Shown piece by piece: positions 22,527 through 33,800 of a stretch of DNA of 64,000 nucleotides. The stretch is taken from assembly GCA_015680685.1 (NCBI GenBank), contig MNCI01013908.1:523821-587820 (forward strand), given 5' to 3'. Made by a program: the position numbers and the translations under genes. The first letter of the stretch is position 1, and every line of letters starts with the position of its first letter. The stretch is from Gnetum montanum (Eukaryota; Streptophyta; Gnetopsida; Gnetales; Gnetaceae). Under the pieces are notes generated by a model that was not told the origin of the DNA, did no database searches, and saw nothing but the letters and a program-made list of their open reading frames with translations.

Positions 22527-23250
22527 AGGTGGGTGCACTTGGTTTTGGCATTATTTTCTTAGTTCCTTACCCGAACTCTTGCAGTTTTCCCTTTCCAGAG
22601 TTAGAATTATTTCTGAGTGCCTGTAGTAGGAGTCATAAAGTGAATGAATCTTTATTTGAGCATTGTGTACCTGAGCACACCTTGTATTCAAAAATAAAGA
22701 CAAACTTTGTGATAAACCTTATAGCATTTAGAATAGATTATTTATTGCATTTAATGCTATTTACAGTTATTTAATGCTTTCGTTAGTTAATTGATGTTGC
22801 TTTTATTGGTTTGCTAATTTTCACAAGTAAGCACACTTAGTACGACCACTTCAAGCATACGTGGAATACTGGGTAACCCAGTAAAGATTAGCGTTTGGTA
22901 ATCCTAATAGTGTTACATTGGTTTAGGATGTGTATGGAGAATGGGAATGGATGTTGGTGTTAGGACTAGTTAGAACCTAGCGGATTACTTAAATTAGATT
23001 AGTTACTTAATTATTTCACTTCTCCCTTTTAGCACCAGGACATAAACATAAAAATAATAAAAAATCATTTACCTCAAGTTTACTTAACCATATAATCATG
23101 CTATACGAGTAAGCTTGGGAAGACAACGATCACCTAACCCATCCTTGTTTTGTGAAGGCGCATAAGCACTTAGTCCTTGGAGTTTGACCAGATCATGCGT
23201 AACACTTGTATTTGTATGGTTGAGTGTAGGGGTACCTCACCGCTCATCAT

Positions 23251-23268
23251 TGGCACCATTGCTAGGGA
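23251..23268 (+). other. Primer-binding site of element 2
   Basis: TGGCACCATTGCTAGGGA one base after the LTR, matching the tRNA-Asp-type site TGGCGCCGTTGCCGGGGA except for four positions, all C-to-T or G-to-A. Confidence 0.85.
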
Positions 23269-23388
23269 CTTTGTTGTTTGTGCGCTAATTAGAATTTAGG
23301 AAATCTTCCTATCGTTGGAATGAACCCTTAGGGTTAGTTACAAAAAAAATAATAATATAATAATACATTACACACTAAATAATTAATC

Positions 23389-25290
23389 ATGTCTCCTTCT
23401 TCCTATGAAAGTGCTTCACCACCTAGGTCTAACACAATGAATAGTCAAAGGTGTAGTACGCATGATGATGATCTGTCAATGCCCCAACAGTTTCACTTGG
23501 TATATGTTCATCTCGATGAGTATGTACTAGATTTTACCTTTATCATCCACTAGGATGAACAGTTGCAATGGCATGATTTAGAGGGTAACATAGTGTTACC
23601 ACCCAATTGCTCAAATCCAAGTATGCTTCTTCGTGCTCTCACATGAATTGGTATATAACACTTACAGTTGGAGTACGTTGTGCATGAACAAGATTTGAGA
23701 GATTATCGATCCACGAAGGCACAACGTGAAAGGGACCTACAATAGGAGAGACCTTACAAATCTATGAAGGGAAAGTGGTCTCAGGATGTCTTGTATGTCA
23801 TAAGTGAAAACGAGGGTGGTGAACCTACCTTGAGAGGTTTTCCACATAATGATATTCCTATTGTTGACTTCGGTCAAGGAGTTGTGTATCAAAATATTTA
23901 CTCAACCATTCATAACCTAGGTTCTGATACCAATGGACACAAAGGGTTTAAAAAAGGAACATGAACACATGATGACAATGGACATTCCGATCATAACCAC
24001 GGTTGAGGTCATGACCCCTAAAGAGAAAGTGATAGGCACCATCATGGTGCTAGTCCTCCTTCCTCTCCACCTTCATCATCTCCTTCCCCCTCTCCTTCGG
24101 GATCTAGACACAGTCACAAAGAGAAAGATCATGAGGACAATGGTAAGTGAAACAAAGATCATAGACGAAATAGTCAAGAAAGGGGACGAGGGCATTCTAG
24201 AGAAATGCATCATGAAAGAAGGGAGAGTAGGGAACAACATAGGCATCATAGTGCTATAGAGAATACAATCACGATGAACCCCTACTTACTACCAGAAGTA
24301 TGCTAAATATAATCAAGGCTGTTAGGATCCTAACAAGGCACCAAAAGGACAGTAGGATCAAAAGATTAGACATGAACAATATCCCATGATTTGAAGGGGG
24401 ATACAACGCTGATCTTCAAAATCATCTACAAGCATTCTATGATGCATGTGCCTTGCAAAATATAGAAAACAAGTGGCAAAAACTAAAGTTATTTTCACGG
24501 ACATTGATTAAACAAGAGGAAAGCTAGTACCAGTCCTTAGAATTGGAATCCATTCATCGATAGAGTACCATGTTAGAGTTATTCAACGATAAGTATCAAA
24601 CGTACTCCCAAGTGTCCAACCTATGAAAGCAAATCCAAGGATGGAAACAAGGAGGACATGAACCCTTGGATGCTGCCATGGGCCAATATTATGCATTATT
24701 ACATTGTTGCCTTGGCCATGGTTGCTCGCAAAGGGAACAACTATGCCATCTTGTAGATGTGCTTAGGTACAAAATGTGAAGAACCCTTGGGACTTATGCC
24801 CAAAGGAGACTATTCGAGCCTAGAGTCCATCAAGTACAAAGATTATTGGAGTAAGTTGCCAAAGAGGAAGGTGAGTTAAGAAAAAGAGAAAGTGTGGAGG
24901 AATACAATAGAGATCCTTCCCTCCGAAAGATGGAAGTTAGATTTTGTGAAGATGAAGAAGAGTCACCACTCGAAGAGATGGTGAATAGGAAGAATTTTCC
25001 CATTCAAAAGTTCATATCGGATATATCAGAAAAGGTAGATCAAATGTGGGACTTCCTAGACAATAAATTTCAAATCGTCTCAAAATAGTAGAGGAGTATA
25101 GAGAACAAAGTAGTGATCAAGAAAGGAGAAAAAAGAGAGAAGCTGAATATGCACGTAACAAGGGTAAAAACAAAGCTGTCGTCACTGAAGAGGTTGTGGA
25201 TTCAGACACAGAAAATGATAGTAGATGTGAGATATGCCAATATGACCATCCTAAGGGATGTTGCCTAGTAGTGTTAGAACTGCACAAAGA
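23389..25290 (+). pseudogene. gag: Element 2 gag pseudogene
   Basis: ATG in CATGTCTCC aligned with element 3. N-terminal block VYVHLDEYVLDFTF, followed by GNIVLPPN. A disordered linker at about 24,020-24,250 is rich in Ser, Pro, His and Arg (SPSPSPSGSRHSHKEKDHED, then QERGRGHSRE and RESREQHRHH). The gag core follows, with FEGGYNADLQNHLQAFYDAC and IQGWKQGGHEPLD. Near 25,230 the conserved CEICQYDHPKGC occurs. Stops are frequent, many of them TAG where a sister copy has CAG. Confidence 0.82.
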
Positions 25291-25340
25291 AGAGACCTTT
25301 CTTTAGAACCAACAGTCCAACAAAGTCCTTACAACCACAA

Positions 25341-26180
25341 GTGGCTAATCCTCCAAACGCCTTACTATCATTTGAATCTTTGAAGCTTCCTTCAAACCAA
25401 AGATCGCACTTAACACACACAGTCATGTTGACTCATGCCATTACCAATTGGATTAAAGCTGGCTTTCTTCCTAGGAAATTCTTTGATCCTGGGAGTCCTA
25501 TTATATATTTACAAATTGCTTGAAATGAGCCGTGCAAGGCTCTCTTGGATTCAAGTTTTGGTATTAACTTAATCCCCCCAAAAATGTACAAAGTCTAGAA
25601 CCTACCTCCACTAAAAAAGAGTAACATTCACTTAGAACTAGTTGATCAGTCCATCATTGTCCCATTAGGACTAGTGGAGGACATTGTCACCACTATTTGT
25701 GGGTGGTCATATCTAGCCGATTTCCTAGTGATTCAAGTCAACAACTACAAGGGGGATGTCCCAATTATTATGGGAAGAGCATGGCTAAGCACAATTGATG
25801 TGCACTTAGGAATACGTGATCTTTCCTTAGAAATATCAAAGGAAAATATATTTGGAAAGATTGAGAAGAAAAAAGTTGCATGCATCGCATACAGTGACAC
25901 AGGGTGCAACTACATGCAGAAGGCCTAGTTTGTACAACGTTTAGCATTACCTGTATGCAACCACTGCGCACAAATAACTAACATACAAAGATGCCTATAT
26001 CCAGCAGCCACATGATAGGAAGGCACCCAGTGGCTAACAGCTAACCAAGAGAGCAACTCAACTATATGCATGGAACCAACTAAGAGCTTAACTTGTGCCT
26101 ATATCGATAGCATAGAAACATTAGAGCAAGTCCATCGCCAACTTCCGATTCCTAACATCTAAAATATCAACTGGGGAAAG
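25341..26180 (+). pseudogene. pol: Element 2 protease pseudogene
   Basis: Contains HTVMLTHAITNWIKA and the active-site segment KALLDSSFG near 25,540, where sister copies have DSG: the catalytic-loop Gly reads Ser. Then LEGV/LVDQS, GLVEDIVTTICGWSYLADFL, PIIMGRAWLS near 25,770 and the family extension CNHCAQITNIQRCLY. A long clean frame runs 25,674-25,928. Confidence 0.82.
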
Positions 26181-27290
26181 TTGGAAATCCTTGACGAGTT
26201 CAAGCAAGAGCCCCTTGAGTTAAAATTGTTGCCCACCGGTATGGAGTATACATTTCTCAAGAATGGAAAACTAGTAATCATTAATGCTAAGCTTGTTCCT
26301 CAACAAAAAGAAAAACTACTAAAAATGGTAAACAAATGGTTGAAAGCCTTTGCTTGGTTATATCCCAAATTAACTGGAATAGATCCTAGGTTATGCCAGC
26401 ATAGAATTTACACTGACCCCTCCATAAAACCTCGATGATAACTGTAGAGGTGATTGAATCCAAAGCTTAAGCAAGTGGTTAAAGAAGAAATTGAACAACT
26501 TCTAAAAGCTGGGTTCATCTATCCCATTGGTAATAGTGAATGGATTAGTCCATTAGTCATTATGCCCAAAAGGGGAGGTAAATGAAGGGTGTGTATAAAC
26601 TTTAGGCTACTAAACATGGCAACATTCAAAGACCACTTACCATTGCCATTCATTGACCAAGTCTTAGATATCATTGCAGGGCATTGCCACTATAGTTTTC
26701 TGGATGGCTACAGTGGATATAATCAAATTCAAATAGCACCAGAAGACCAAGCCAAGACTACGTTCACAAGTCCTTGGGGGACATTTGCATATAAGAAGAT
26801 GTCTTTTGGCTTGTGCAATGCCCTAGCAATGTTTCAACGTTTGGTTCTAAGCATATTTCAGTAGCAAATAGGAAATGATGTGGAGGTCTTTATGGATGAT
26901 TTCTCCACCTATGGAGTGGACTTTGAGCAAGCATTGGATTGATTAGAGCAAGTACTAAAACGATGTGTTGAAACCAACGTAAGGATCAATTGGAAAAAAA
27001 AGCCATTTAATGGTTCAAGAAGGCGTTGCATTAGGGCACAAGATTTCACAAATAGGGATACAGGTAGATCTTGAAAAGATTAAAGTCATCCAAGGAATCA
27101 CTCATCAACTTGAAACTATAAAAGATATCTGATCGTTCCTTGGACATACTGGCTATTATAGATGCTTCATTAAGAACTTTTCAAGGATTGCAAAACCTTT
27201 GATAGAACTAACAAAGAAGGACGTACCTCTTGAATGGACCAGGGAATGTGATGTAGCCTTCCAAACCTTAAAATAGAAGCTCATAGAAAC
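26181..27290 (+). pseudogene. pol: Element 2 reverse transcriptase pseudogene
   Basis: Good local frames 26,181-26,438 and 26,589-26,864. Blocks seen in order: MEYTFLKNGKLVIINAKL, KAFAWLYPKLTGIDP, CQHRIYTDPS, IEQLLKAGFIYPIG, INFRLLNMATFKDHLPLPF, FLDGYSGYNQIQIAPEDQ, TSPWGTFAYKKMSFGLCN, and VFMDDFSTYG with the catalytic Asp codons intact at 26,895-26,900. A frameshift follows soon after. Confidence 0.88.
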
Positions 27291-27319
27291 ACCCATTGTA
27301 GAAGCTCCTAATTGGTCTA

Positions 27320-27700
27320 GATCATTCCACATAATGACTGACGCATCTAACTTTCCTTTAGGAGTCGTACTTACACAGTTAGATGATCGAAAACGACCCT
27401 ATTACATTCACTATGCAAGTCAAAGTATTGCTGGTGCATAACTCAATTACACCACAATAAAAAAAGAATTAATAGTTGTGGTGTTTGCACTAGAAAAATT
27501 TAGGCACTATGTATTGGGCTATAAGATATTTGTACATATGGATCATAGTGCAATTCGGTTCCTAATGCATAAACCAACAGTGAGCCCTCACATCATATAG
27601 TGGCTTATGATCTTACAAGAGTTCGACCTTACAATGATCGATAGTAAAGGCACTGAGAATGTTGTTGCTGATCATTTATCTCAGTTATGATGGGGCAAAA
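27320..27700 (+). pseudogene. pol: Element 2 RNase H pseudogene
   Basis: Shows IMTDASNFPLGVVLTQLDD (first Asp retained), then LNYTTIKKELIVVVFALEKF, where the catalytic Glu of TTEKE reads Lys, then HMDHSAIRFLMHK and NVVADHLSQL. Stops occur at formerly Gln codons. Confidence 0.82.
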
Positions 27701-27899
27701 AAGAGGACGAATATCCAATTTTTGACCATTTCCCCAGTGAACTCTTCTTTGCAGGTGTAATCAACAATCAATTAACCATAGAGAAAAATTGGTATAGTAG
27801 CATTCTTACCTATCTCCTCACACAAGAAAAACCACAAGGGTTAGACGTTAAAAAGAAACAACAATTTCTTCACTGAGCCAAATATTTTATGGAAATTAA

Positions 27900-29095
27900 T
27901 GGATAACTTTGTAAAGTATGTTCTAATGGCTTGGTACGATGGTGTGTTCTCAATGTAGATCAATTGCAAGTTCTCCAAGATGCTCATTAGGGCCCTTGTG
28001 GGGTCATTATGCTGGGAGACAAATAGCCATTAAAATCTTGTTTGCAGGATATTATTGGCCTACATTGTCCTGGGACACTCATCACTTCGTCTAATCTTGT
28101 GAGTTCTACCAACGTGATGGGGGAATGACTACTAGAATGGAGGGTTCGCAATAATGGATTCAACCCTTAGAACCCTTCGACATATGGGGAATTGATTTTA
28201 TGGGGCCTATTACATCAATGTCCAATGAAAAAGCCTACATTATCATTGCTATTGACTATTTTACAAAGTGGGCAGAAGTAGCCACTATTATGGACTATAC
28301 ACCATCTACGGCTGCACAATTTATTCAACAACAAATTGTAAACAGTTTTGGCATCTCTTGTGCACTTATTTCTAATAATGGTACACGTTTTACAGGTGTG
28401 AATTTTCAAAATTTAATGCAAAGCTTAGGAGTTGAGCATAAGCTGATTACACCATATCATCCTCAAGCAAATGGTCAAGCCAAAGTCACTAATAGGGAGA
28501 CCACAAAAATATAGACCTGGACCATTAGCAAATATAGGCGAGATTGGAGCACAAAACTAAATGATTCTCTTTGGGCATACCGCTCCACATGGAAACTCCC
28601 TATAGGATACTCCCCTTATGAGTTAGTGTATGGTAAACTTCCAATGCTTCCTATTCAAGTTGAGCTCTGTACACTATCAACCACATGTGCTTGCAACCTT
28701 GACCTCAATCTAGCATAGAAAGAATGGTTAGTGAACCTTAACTTGCTAGATGAAAATAGATTAGCCACCCTATCATCCAATGAACTGCACAAGGCCTTTA
28801 ACAACCAACGTCATGACCTTAGGATTAGGAAAGTCATATACCAACTAGGAGATAAGGTTCTTTATTGGAATCCCACACATGTGCCACAATGAACTAAATT
28901 TCAAATGCTATATGAAGGACCTGATATCATTCATGAAACTTTTCCTTTAGGGGCCATGATGATTTATAAACCTGAAAGCTTGAATAAGAAATTACTAGTC
29001 AACATCTAGCAAACCAAACCATTTCATAAGCCTAAAACAGCTAATACTAATACTACCTCATTTCAACTTAGTCGTGGCAGAGATGGCCACCAATG
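27900..29095 (+). pseudogene. pol: Element 2 integrase pseudogene
   Basis: Zinc domain near 27,950-28,130 (AH.GPCG, then SCEFYQRDGG). The core has WGIDFMGPITSMSNEKAYII (28,186 on), DYFTKWAEVA, LISNNGTRF (catalytic Asp of SDNG changed to Asn) and NGQAKVTNRET (catalytic Glu changed to Lys). C-terminal region with LWAYRSTWKLPIGYSPYELV, LGDKVLYWNPTHVPQ and KKLLVNI. Two of the three catalytic residues are therefore lost. Confidence 0.87.
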
Positions 29096-30952
29096 TTAAC
29101 CATTCTAAGTCCTCAGTTCCTTTTGTATTTTTTTTACACATTTTTCATCTTTACTTATTTTTGTTTTACATCATCATTAACATTTTTTACTATTTCTTTC
29201 TCCATTCCATTTTGTTTAAATTACTTTCACTCGTTATCTAATAAGTGCTCATGATGGTGGATTGTACTATAATGGTGTTGATTGCTAATGTTTGGCTTTT
29301 ACCTTTTACTTTTAATGTTGATACTTAGATATGGTTTCTTTTTATAAAATAATGAGTCCACATCATCCATTCAGCTCTATGATCTCCCTTGATCTTGGAA
29401 CTATATTGTCCCTTTTTCTAAGTAAACTTATTAATGAATTGGTGGCTTGGTATTCTTCAAACCAAGGAAAGGTTCAAATGGATTGAAAAGGGTGTGACCT
29501 CAAGGGGATTCAATGCATTTGTGCTAGCTATTCTCTTGGGTACTTGGATGTTTTTCATAGGTTTTCAGCCATTCCGCTCTTGACCAAATATAAGGAAGTT
29601 GATCCAATCAAATAAGTCTTTGCATGGTGTGGTTCTCCTGCGATATATATAAAAAAACACAACAAAGTGGTGAGAATTCAATGCACACCCCTTATACATA
29701 ATAAAGAAACATGGGCTACAAGCATTGGTTATGGCACTAGAAAGACATGTTACCCATACTTAAAGGTTTTCTCTAACTAAGTCCTTTTTTTACTTCCTGC
29801 TGTTCTATTCTTTCTCTTGTTGGAATGGCAGTGGCTTTGTGGATGCATTCTTGTTACTTTAGGAGGCTGGGTTGGTCAATTGTGTTGATGTGGGGTCACT
29901 AGATGTGGTTCGTTTGAATCTAGATTTGGAATGAATTCTATTCAATCACCTTAACCACATAATACACAAGGGACTTTACACAACCTTGATCTTGGGATTC
30001 CATTCCATTCTCTCTTCTCTTCCAAATTTCTTTCCATATTCCACCTCATTGTTGGTTTTATGATCAGTCTATATCTTGGTTGCTACATTATTATTCTTTG
30101 GTAAAATCTTGTGGGTAAGTTCTTAACAATTTTTTCCATATGTCATTCCTAGAGCCTACGGACTCTTTGGTTTGTGGGTTTGTTAGGGCATAAATGGCAT
30201 GAGCCTACTTTGGGGAGGACCCACTGGCATTCCTTTATGGTGCAATTGCTTAGTTCTTTCCCTTAAACATTTTCTACAATCAACCATTTCCCATTTCAAC
30301 CATCCATGACATCCAATTTTGTTTTATTGGCCTGACCGTTGTTATTTCTCTATTCTTCATTGTTCTTTTGTTTTCCATCTTATTGTTACCGGAGGTTCGC
30401 TCTTAGTTGTGGGGGCCTTGGCACAAATTTTTCCATTCCATTACTTACCTCACCCCTAAACCTTAGGTAGTCACTAGTTACAAACCTCTAACCTAGTATC
30501 TACCATACCCACAACCCAACCAATGTGCTTCATAGCGAGGCAAGGTATCAATCACATTACATCTTATCTATCCTTGCTAATTTGTGACTGTGTTGTGTCT
30601 ATAGATGGCGATCACATAAACAATGTACTAGGATAGGGGGAGCACTCAAGATGGATTGGAGCTAAAGCAGTTATGCAAGTAACACACATTAAATGACCAT
30701 GGATGAACAACGGTGTGCATAGTCTTGACATCGGTAGCAACACACCTCATTTTCTTTTCTCTCTCTCTCTAAGTTATCAAATAAAGGTCTGGATGTCATC
30801 TATGTACGATGTTCAATGCAATGGGTATGAACACCAATGTTGTAATATATTTTTCAATCTGTTCACCGGGCACTTTGAGTTTGTCACTCTATGCCAATAA
30901 TCCCATACCTTCCTAATATTTTGTAAGGAACTCAAGGATGAGTTTTCATTCA
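29096..30952 (+). other. Post-integrase spacer of element 2
   Basis: Non-coding. Holds the three GTSRTGGGGG-type motifs of the family (29,068, 30,405 and the polypurine tract), the AAAGTGGTGAGAATTC and ACCCCTTATA block near 29,660, GGGCTACAAGCA near 29,711, GCATGAGCCTACTTTGGGG near 30,198 and the candidate intron 30,395-30,604. ORF3 of elements 1 and 4 is absent. Confidence 0.7.
30395..30604 (+). other. Candidate intron before the ORF3 start site, element 2
   Basis: GGAG|GTTCGC at 30,395 and TGTCTATAG|ATGGC at 30,604, 210 bp apart, align with the donor and acceptor positions in elements 1, 3, 4 and 5. The following frame is short and has stops. Inference only. Confidence 0.35.
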
Positions 30953-30964
30953 GTCGTGGGGGTA
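30953..30964 (+). other. Polypurine tract of element 2
   Basis: GTCGTGGGGGTA immediately precedes the 3' LTR, after GATGAGTTTTCATTCA. Confidence 0.85.
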
Positions 30965-31790
30965 TGATGAACTGCGATATTGGGACCATAATATTGGATC
31001 CGCGATATTAAGTCTATGATATCGAAGCCTACCAAGCGATATCAGACATTTGGAACCTATCTCATTGCCTATAAATAAGAGGCAAGCACACTTGGTTTTG
31101 GCATTAGTTTCTTAGTCCCTTATCTGAACTCTTGTAGTTTTCCCTTTCCAGAGTTAGAATTATTTTTGAGTGCCTGCAGTAGAAGTCATAGAGTGAATGG
31201 ATCTTTATTCGAGCATTGTGTACCTAAGCACACCTTGTGTCCAGAAATAAAGATGAACTTTGTGATAAACCTTGCAGCATTTAGAATAGCTTATTTATTG
31301 CATTTAATGTTATTTATAGTTATTTAACACTTTTGTTAGTTAATTGATGTTCCTTTTATTGGTTTGCTAATTTTCACAAGTAAGCACACTCAGTACGACC
31401 ACTTCGAGCATATGTGAAACACTTGGTAACCTAGTAACGATTAGCATTTGGTAATCCTAGTAGTGTTACACTGGTTCAAGATGTGTATCGAGAGTGGGAA
31501 CGAATGTTGGTGTTAAGACTAGTTAGAACCTAGCGGATTAGTTAAATTAAAGTAGTTAATTATTTCACTTCTCCCTTTTAACATAAAAATAAAAAGCATA
31601 AAAAGTCATTTACCTCAAGTTTACTTATCCATACAATCATGCCATATGAGTAAGCTTGGGAAAACAAGGATCGCCTAACCCATCCTTGTTCTGTGAAGGT
31701 GCATAAGCACTTAGTCCTTGGAGTTCAACTGGATTGCGTGTAATGCTTGTATTTGTATGGTTGAGCGTAGGGGTACCTTGCTGCTCATCA
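30965..31790 (+). repeat. Element 2 3' LTR
   Basis: TGATGAACTGC...CTGCTCATCA, followed by the target duplication. It has a longer GATATC array than its 5' partner (30,974-31,029 plus one more unit at 31,036), which accounts for the 30-bp length difference. The rest aligns without large gaps. Confidence 0.92.
30974..31048 (+). repeat. 14-bp GATAT tandem array in U3, 4-5 units
   Basis: GCGATATTGGGACC, ATAATATTGGATCC, GCGATATTAAGTCT and ATGATATCGAAGCC start at 30,974, 30,988, 31,002 and 31,016; a further AGCGATATCAGAC lies at about 31,035. Confidence 0.85.
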
Positions 31791-31795
31791 ATATT
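31791..31795. repeat. Target site duplication ATATT, right copy (element 2)
   Basis: Exact match to 22,449-22,453. Confidence 0.9.
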
Positions 31796-32031
31796 GGATG
31801 TTGAAATTGAAAGATGTAGAAGAGAAACCAAAAATTATGCTACAAACGACATGACACATCACTTCTAGTACAGGCTGAAGATGAAGACTAGAAACTACAT
31901 TGCAGATGATGCAAGATGTCGAATCTAGGCTATTGAAGATGGCTTTGAGTTGAGAAGCTATAGAATGTACCTATAACGTTGAATTATGTAGAAAAAAGGC
32001 TAAAGTAGATATAATAATCTCTGTTAATGCA
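31796..32031 (-). repeat. LTR B of element P, right part
   Basis: Continues the match to LTR A: AAATTATGCTACAAACGA, ACATCACT, GAAGATGGCTTTGAG and GCTAAAGTAGATATAAT. Similarity to LTR A ends near 32,031, where LINE-type coding sequence begins. Confidence 0.6.
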
Positions 32032-33800
32032 TTTTGCAATCCATTTTGTTGTAAGAGAAATACCTTGGTTATAACAATTAATAAGATCAAGTCCTCCATG
32101 TTTCTTACTACTAGTGCAAATATCTCAACAAACTCTAGAAAACCTTTTTTATGTTACTTAGTAGACCAAAGAAACTAATAGATAATATTATTAATTCTCT
32201 CATAAGAAGTTTTAGAAGGAGCCCAACAACTAGAGTAATAAACATAAGTTGATTGAAACATTTGCTTAATAACTAAAAATTTTCTAGCAAGCATGAATTT
32301 TTTTTTCTTTCCATTTATCAAGTTTCTTTTCAATTTTATCAATCATATAATTCCACAAAATAGTAAGATTAGGCTAAAAAAAAGGTATTCCTAAAATTTT
32401 CAAAACAAAATATTTTTTGAAGATTTTCCAAGGCTTAAGACTAATCCACTCATCAATATTGCTATTACAATAAACAATAAATTTTTGACAATTGATCTAA
32501 GAGCTAGATAACATGTAGTAATCCTCCACTCTAGCTAAAAGAGTATTGATATGTTGTAGAGACTTGTTGATCATAAAAAAACAATCATATGTAAAATGCA
32601 TGTTAAGCAATTGTGTACCTTGATTATTAATTGAAATTTTCTTAAGACAATTCTTGTGTAGATCATAATGCAAATTATGTGAAAGAAAATTTACAGTAAT
32701 AATAGAAAATAAGGAGCTACAGGAAAGCCTTGATAACTAACCATTGAAGAGAAATGGAGGAACTTAATCTAAAATTCATAGTAACTTAGGCATTAGAATT
32801 AGTAAGTAGGGTATAGACAAGTCAAATAAAACAATTACCAAATTCTAGTTTATAGAGATAAGAGATAATATAATTTCATTCAATCTTGTCATAACCTTTA
32901 GCATAATCTAACTTAATAAAAGTAATGTCTTTTAGTATTAGAATCCCACAACATACCCTCCCAAGCTATAATAACACTATTTAAGATATGTCTACTTTTA
33001 ACAAAACCAATATACCTAAGTTCGATATTTTTAATAATCTTCTAAATTTGGCAAGCCATGCATTTATGTAAAATTTTATAAGTATTATTAAAAAGAGTCA
33101 TAGGCATCCAATTACCAATATGTTAAAGATATCCATTTTTAGAAAGAAGATGAATAACACCTTTGTTAATATTTTTACTAAGAGAAACTTTTTTAATAGC
33201 TTCTTGGAAAACATAAAAGAGATCATCTTTAATGATGTCCTAATGCTTCTAAAAAATTCAATAGGTAAACCATCAAAACCTAGGACTGTACCATCTAAAG
33301 GCCACTACTTTGATTTTTTTTTTGTTATAATATCTGCTTCAAGAATACTTTGGTGCATTTTTGTAATAAGATGAGTAATATGTGTACTAGAGGCCTAGAA
33401 GGATTCCTTGTTAAAACCTTCAAAAGAAAAAATAGAAGAAAAATAATTTACCAAAAGACTATTAATAGTCTTAGGATCTTTAATGATAGAATTATTTATA
33501 TAAAGTGATTCTCATTTAGGTACTTGACCCTTTCTTTTTAGAAATTTAGAAAAAAATTCCTTTCAAGGTTTATTTTCAATTTTTAGCCAACCCATATGAA
33601 TTTTAGTAAGAGCACTTTTAGCTTCAAAAGTATTCTAATGTTGTTTAGCATACTGAGCTTTAGCCAAGGTTTTTTAGTTTCAAAACCAAAGGGATTCTAG
33701 TTTTCAAAAATTTGAATTTAATTTATAGATTCTGCAAAATCTTCTTCAACTTGACACTTATGCTTAGTAAATTACTTTTCAAACCATCTAACATAATTTT
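32032..33800 (-). pseudogene. LINE reverse transcriptase remnant, 3' truncated
   Basis: A block equivalent to K.PGPDG(L)PIEFF lies near 33,300-33,250, followed by IIKDDLFYVFQEAIKKVSL and IGNWMPMTLFNNTYKIL near 33,100. Near 32,730-32,590 the segment GFPVAPYFLLL (equivalent of QG.PL.P.LF) and HFTYDCFFMI (equivalent of the .FADD. catalytic motif, first Asp lost) occur. The C-terminal KHGGLDLINCYNQGISLTTK lies near 32,050-32,110. Typical of the L1 clade in plants. Confidence 0.8.

Larger units (their letters stand above)
22454..23249 (+). repeat. Element 2 5' LTR
   Basis: TGATGAACC...CGCTCATCA. U3 is very short and consists mostly of three 14-bp units around GATATC (22,463-22,504). TATA box at 22,517, AATAAAGAC near 22,694, the GGTAACCCAGTA and GGTAATCCTAATAG pair near 22,875-22,910, AAGCTTGGGAAGACAACGAT near 23,112 and GGGGTACCTCACCGCTCATCA at the end. 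Confidence 0.92.
22454..31790 (+). mobile_element. Element 2: full-length short-form Athila/Tat-like retrotransposon
   Basis: 9.34 kb, exact 5-bp target duplication, LTRs of 796 and 826 bp, primer site, gag, protease, RT, RNase H and integrase, then a 1.85-kb spacer with no ORF3 and a polypurine tract. It is inserted inside LTR B of element P. Stops and frameshifts disable every gene. Confidence 0.93.
3540..32031 (-). mobile_element. Element P: old (-) strand Ty3/gypsy element, split by elements 1 and 2
   Basis: Two homologous segments of about 1.3 kb in the same orientation (about 3,540-4,841, and about 21,330-22,453 continued at 31,791-32,031) flank a (-) strand Ty3-type integrase remnant. 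Both segments have a (-) strand TATA box at the matching place. I read them as the 3' and 5' LTRs of one element. The remaining internal sequence (about 4,842-7,343 plus 20,715-21,330) is only about 3 kb, so RT and RNase H seem to be deleted or unrecognisable. Exact ends and a target duplication were not found. The alternative is two independent copies of a repeat that happen to flank the integrase. Confidence 0.55.
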
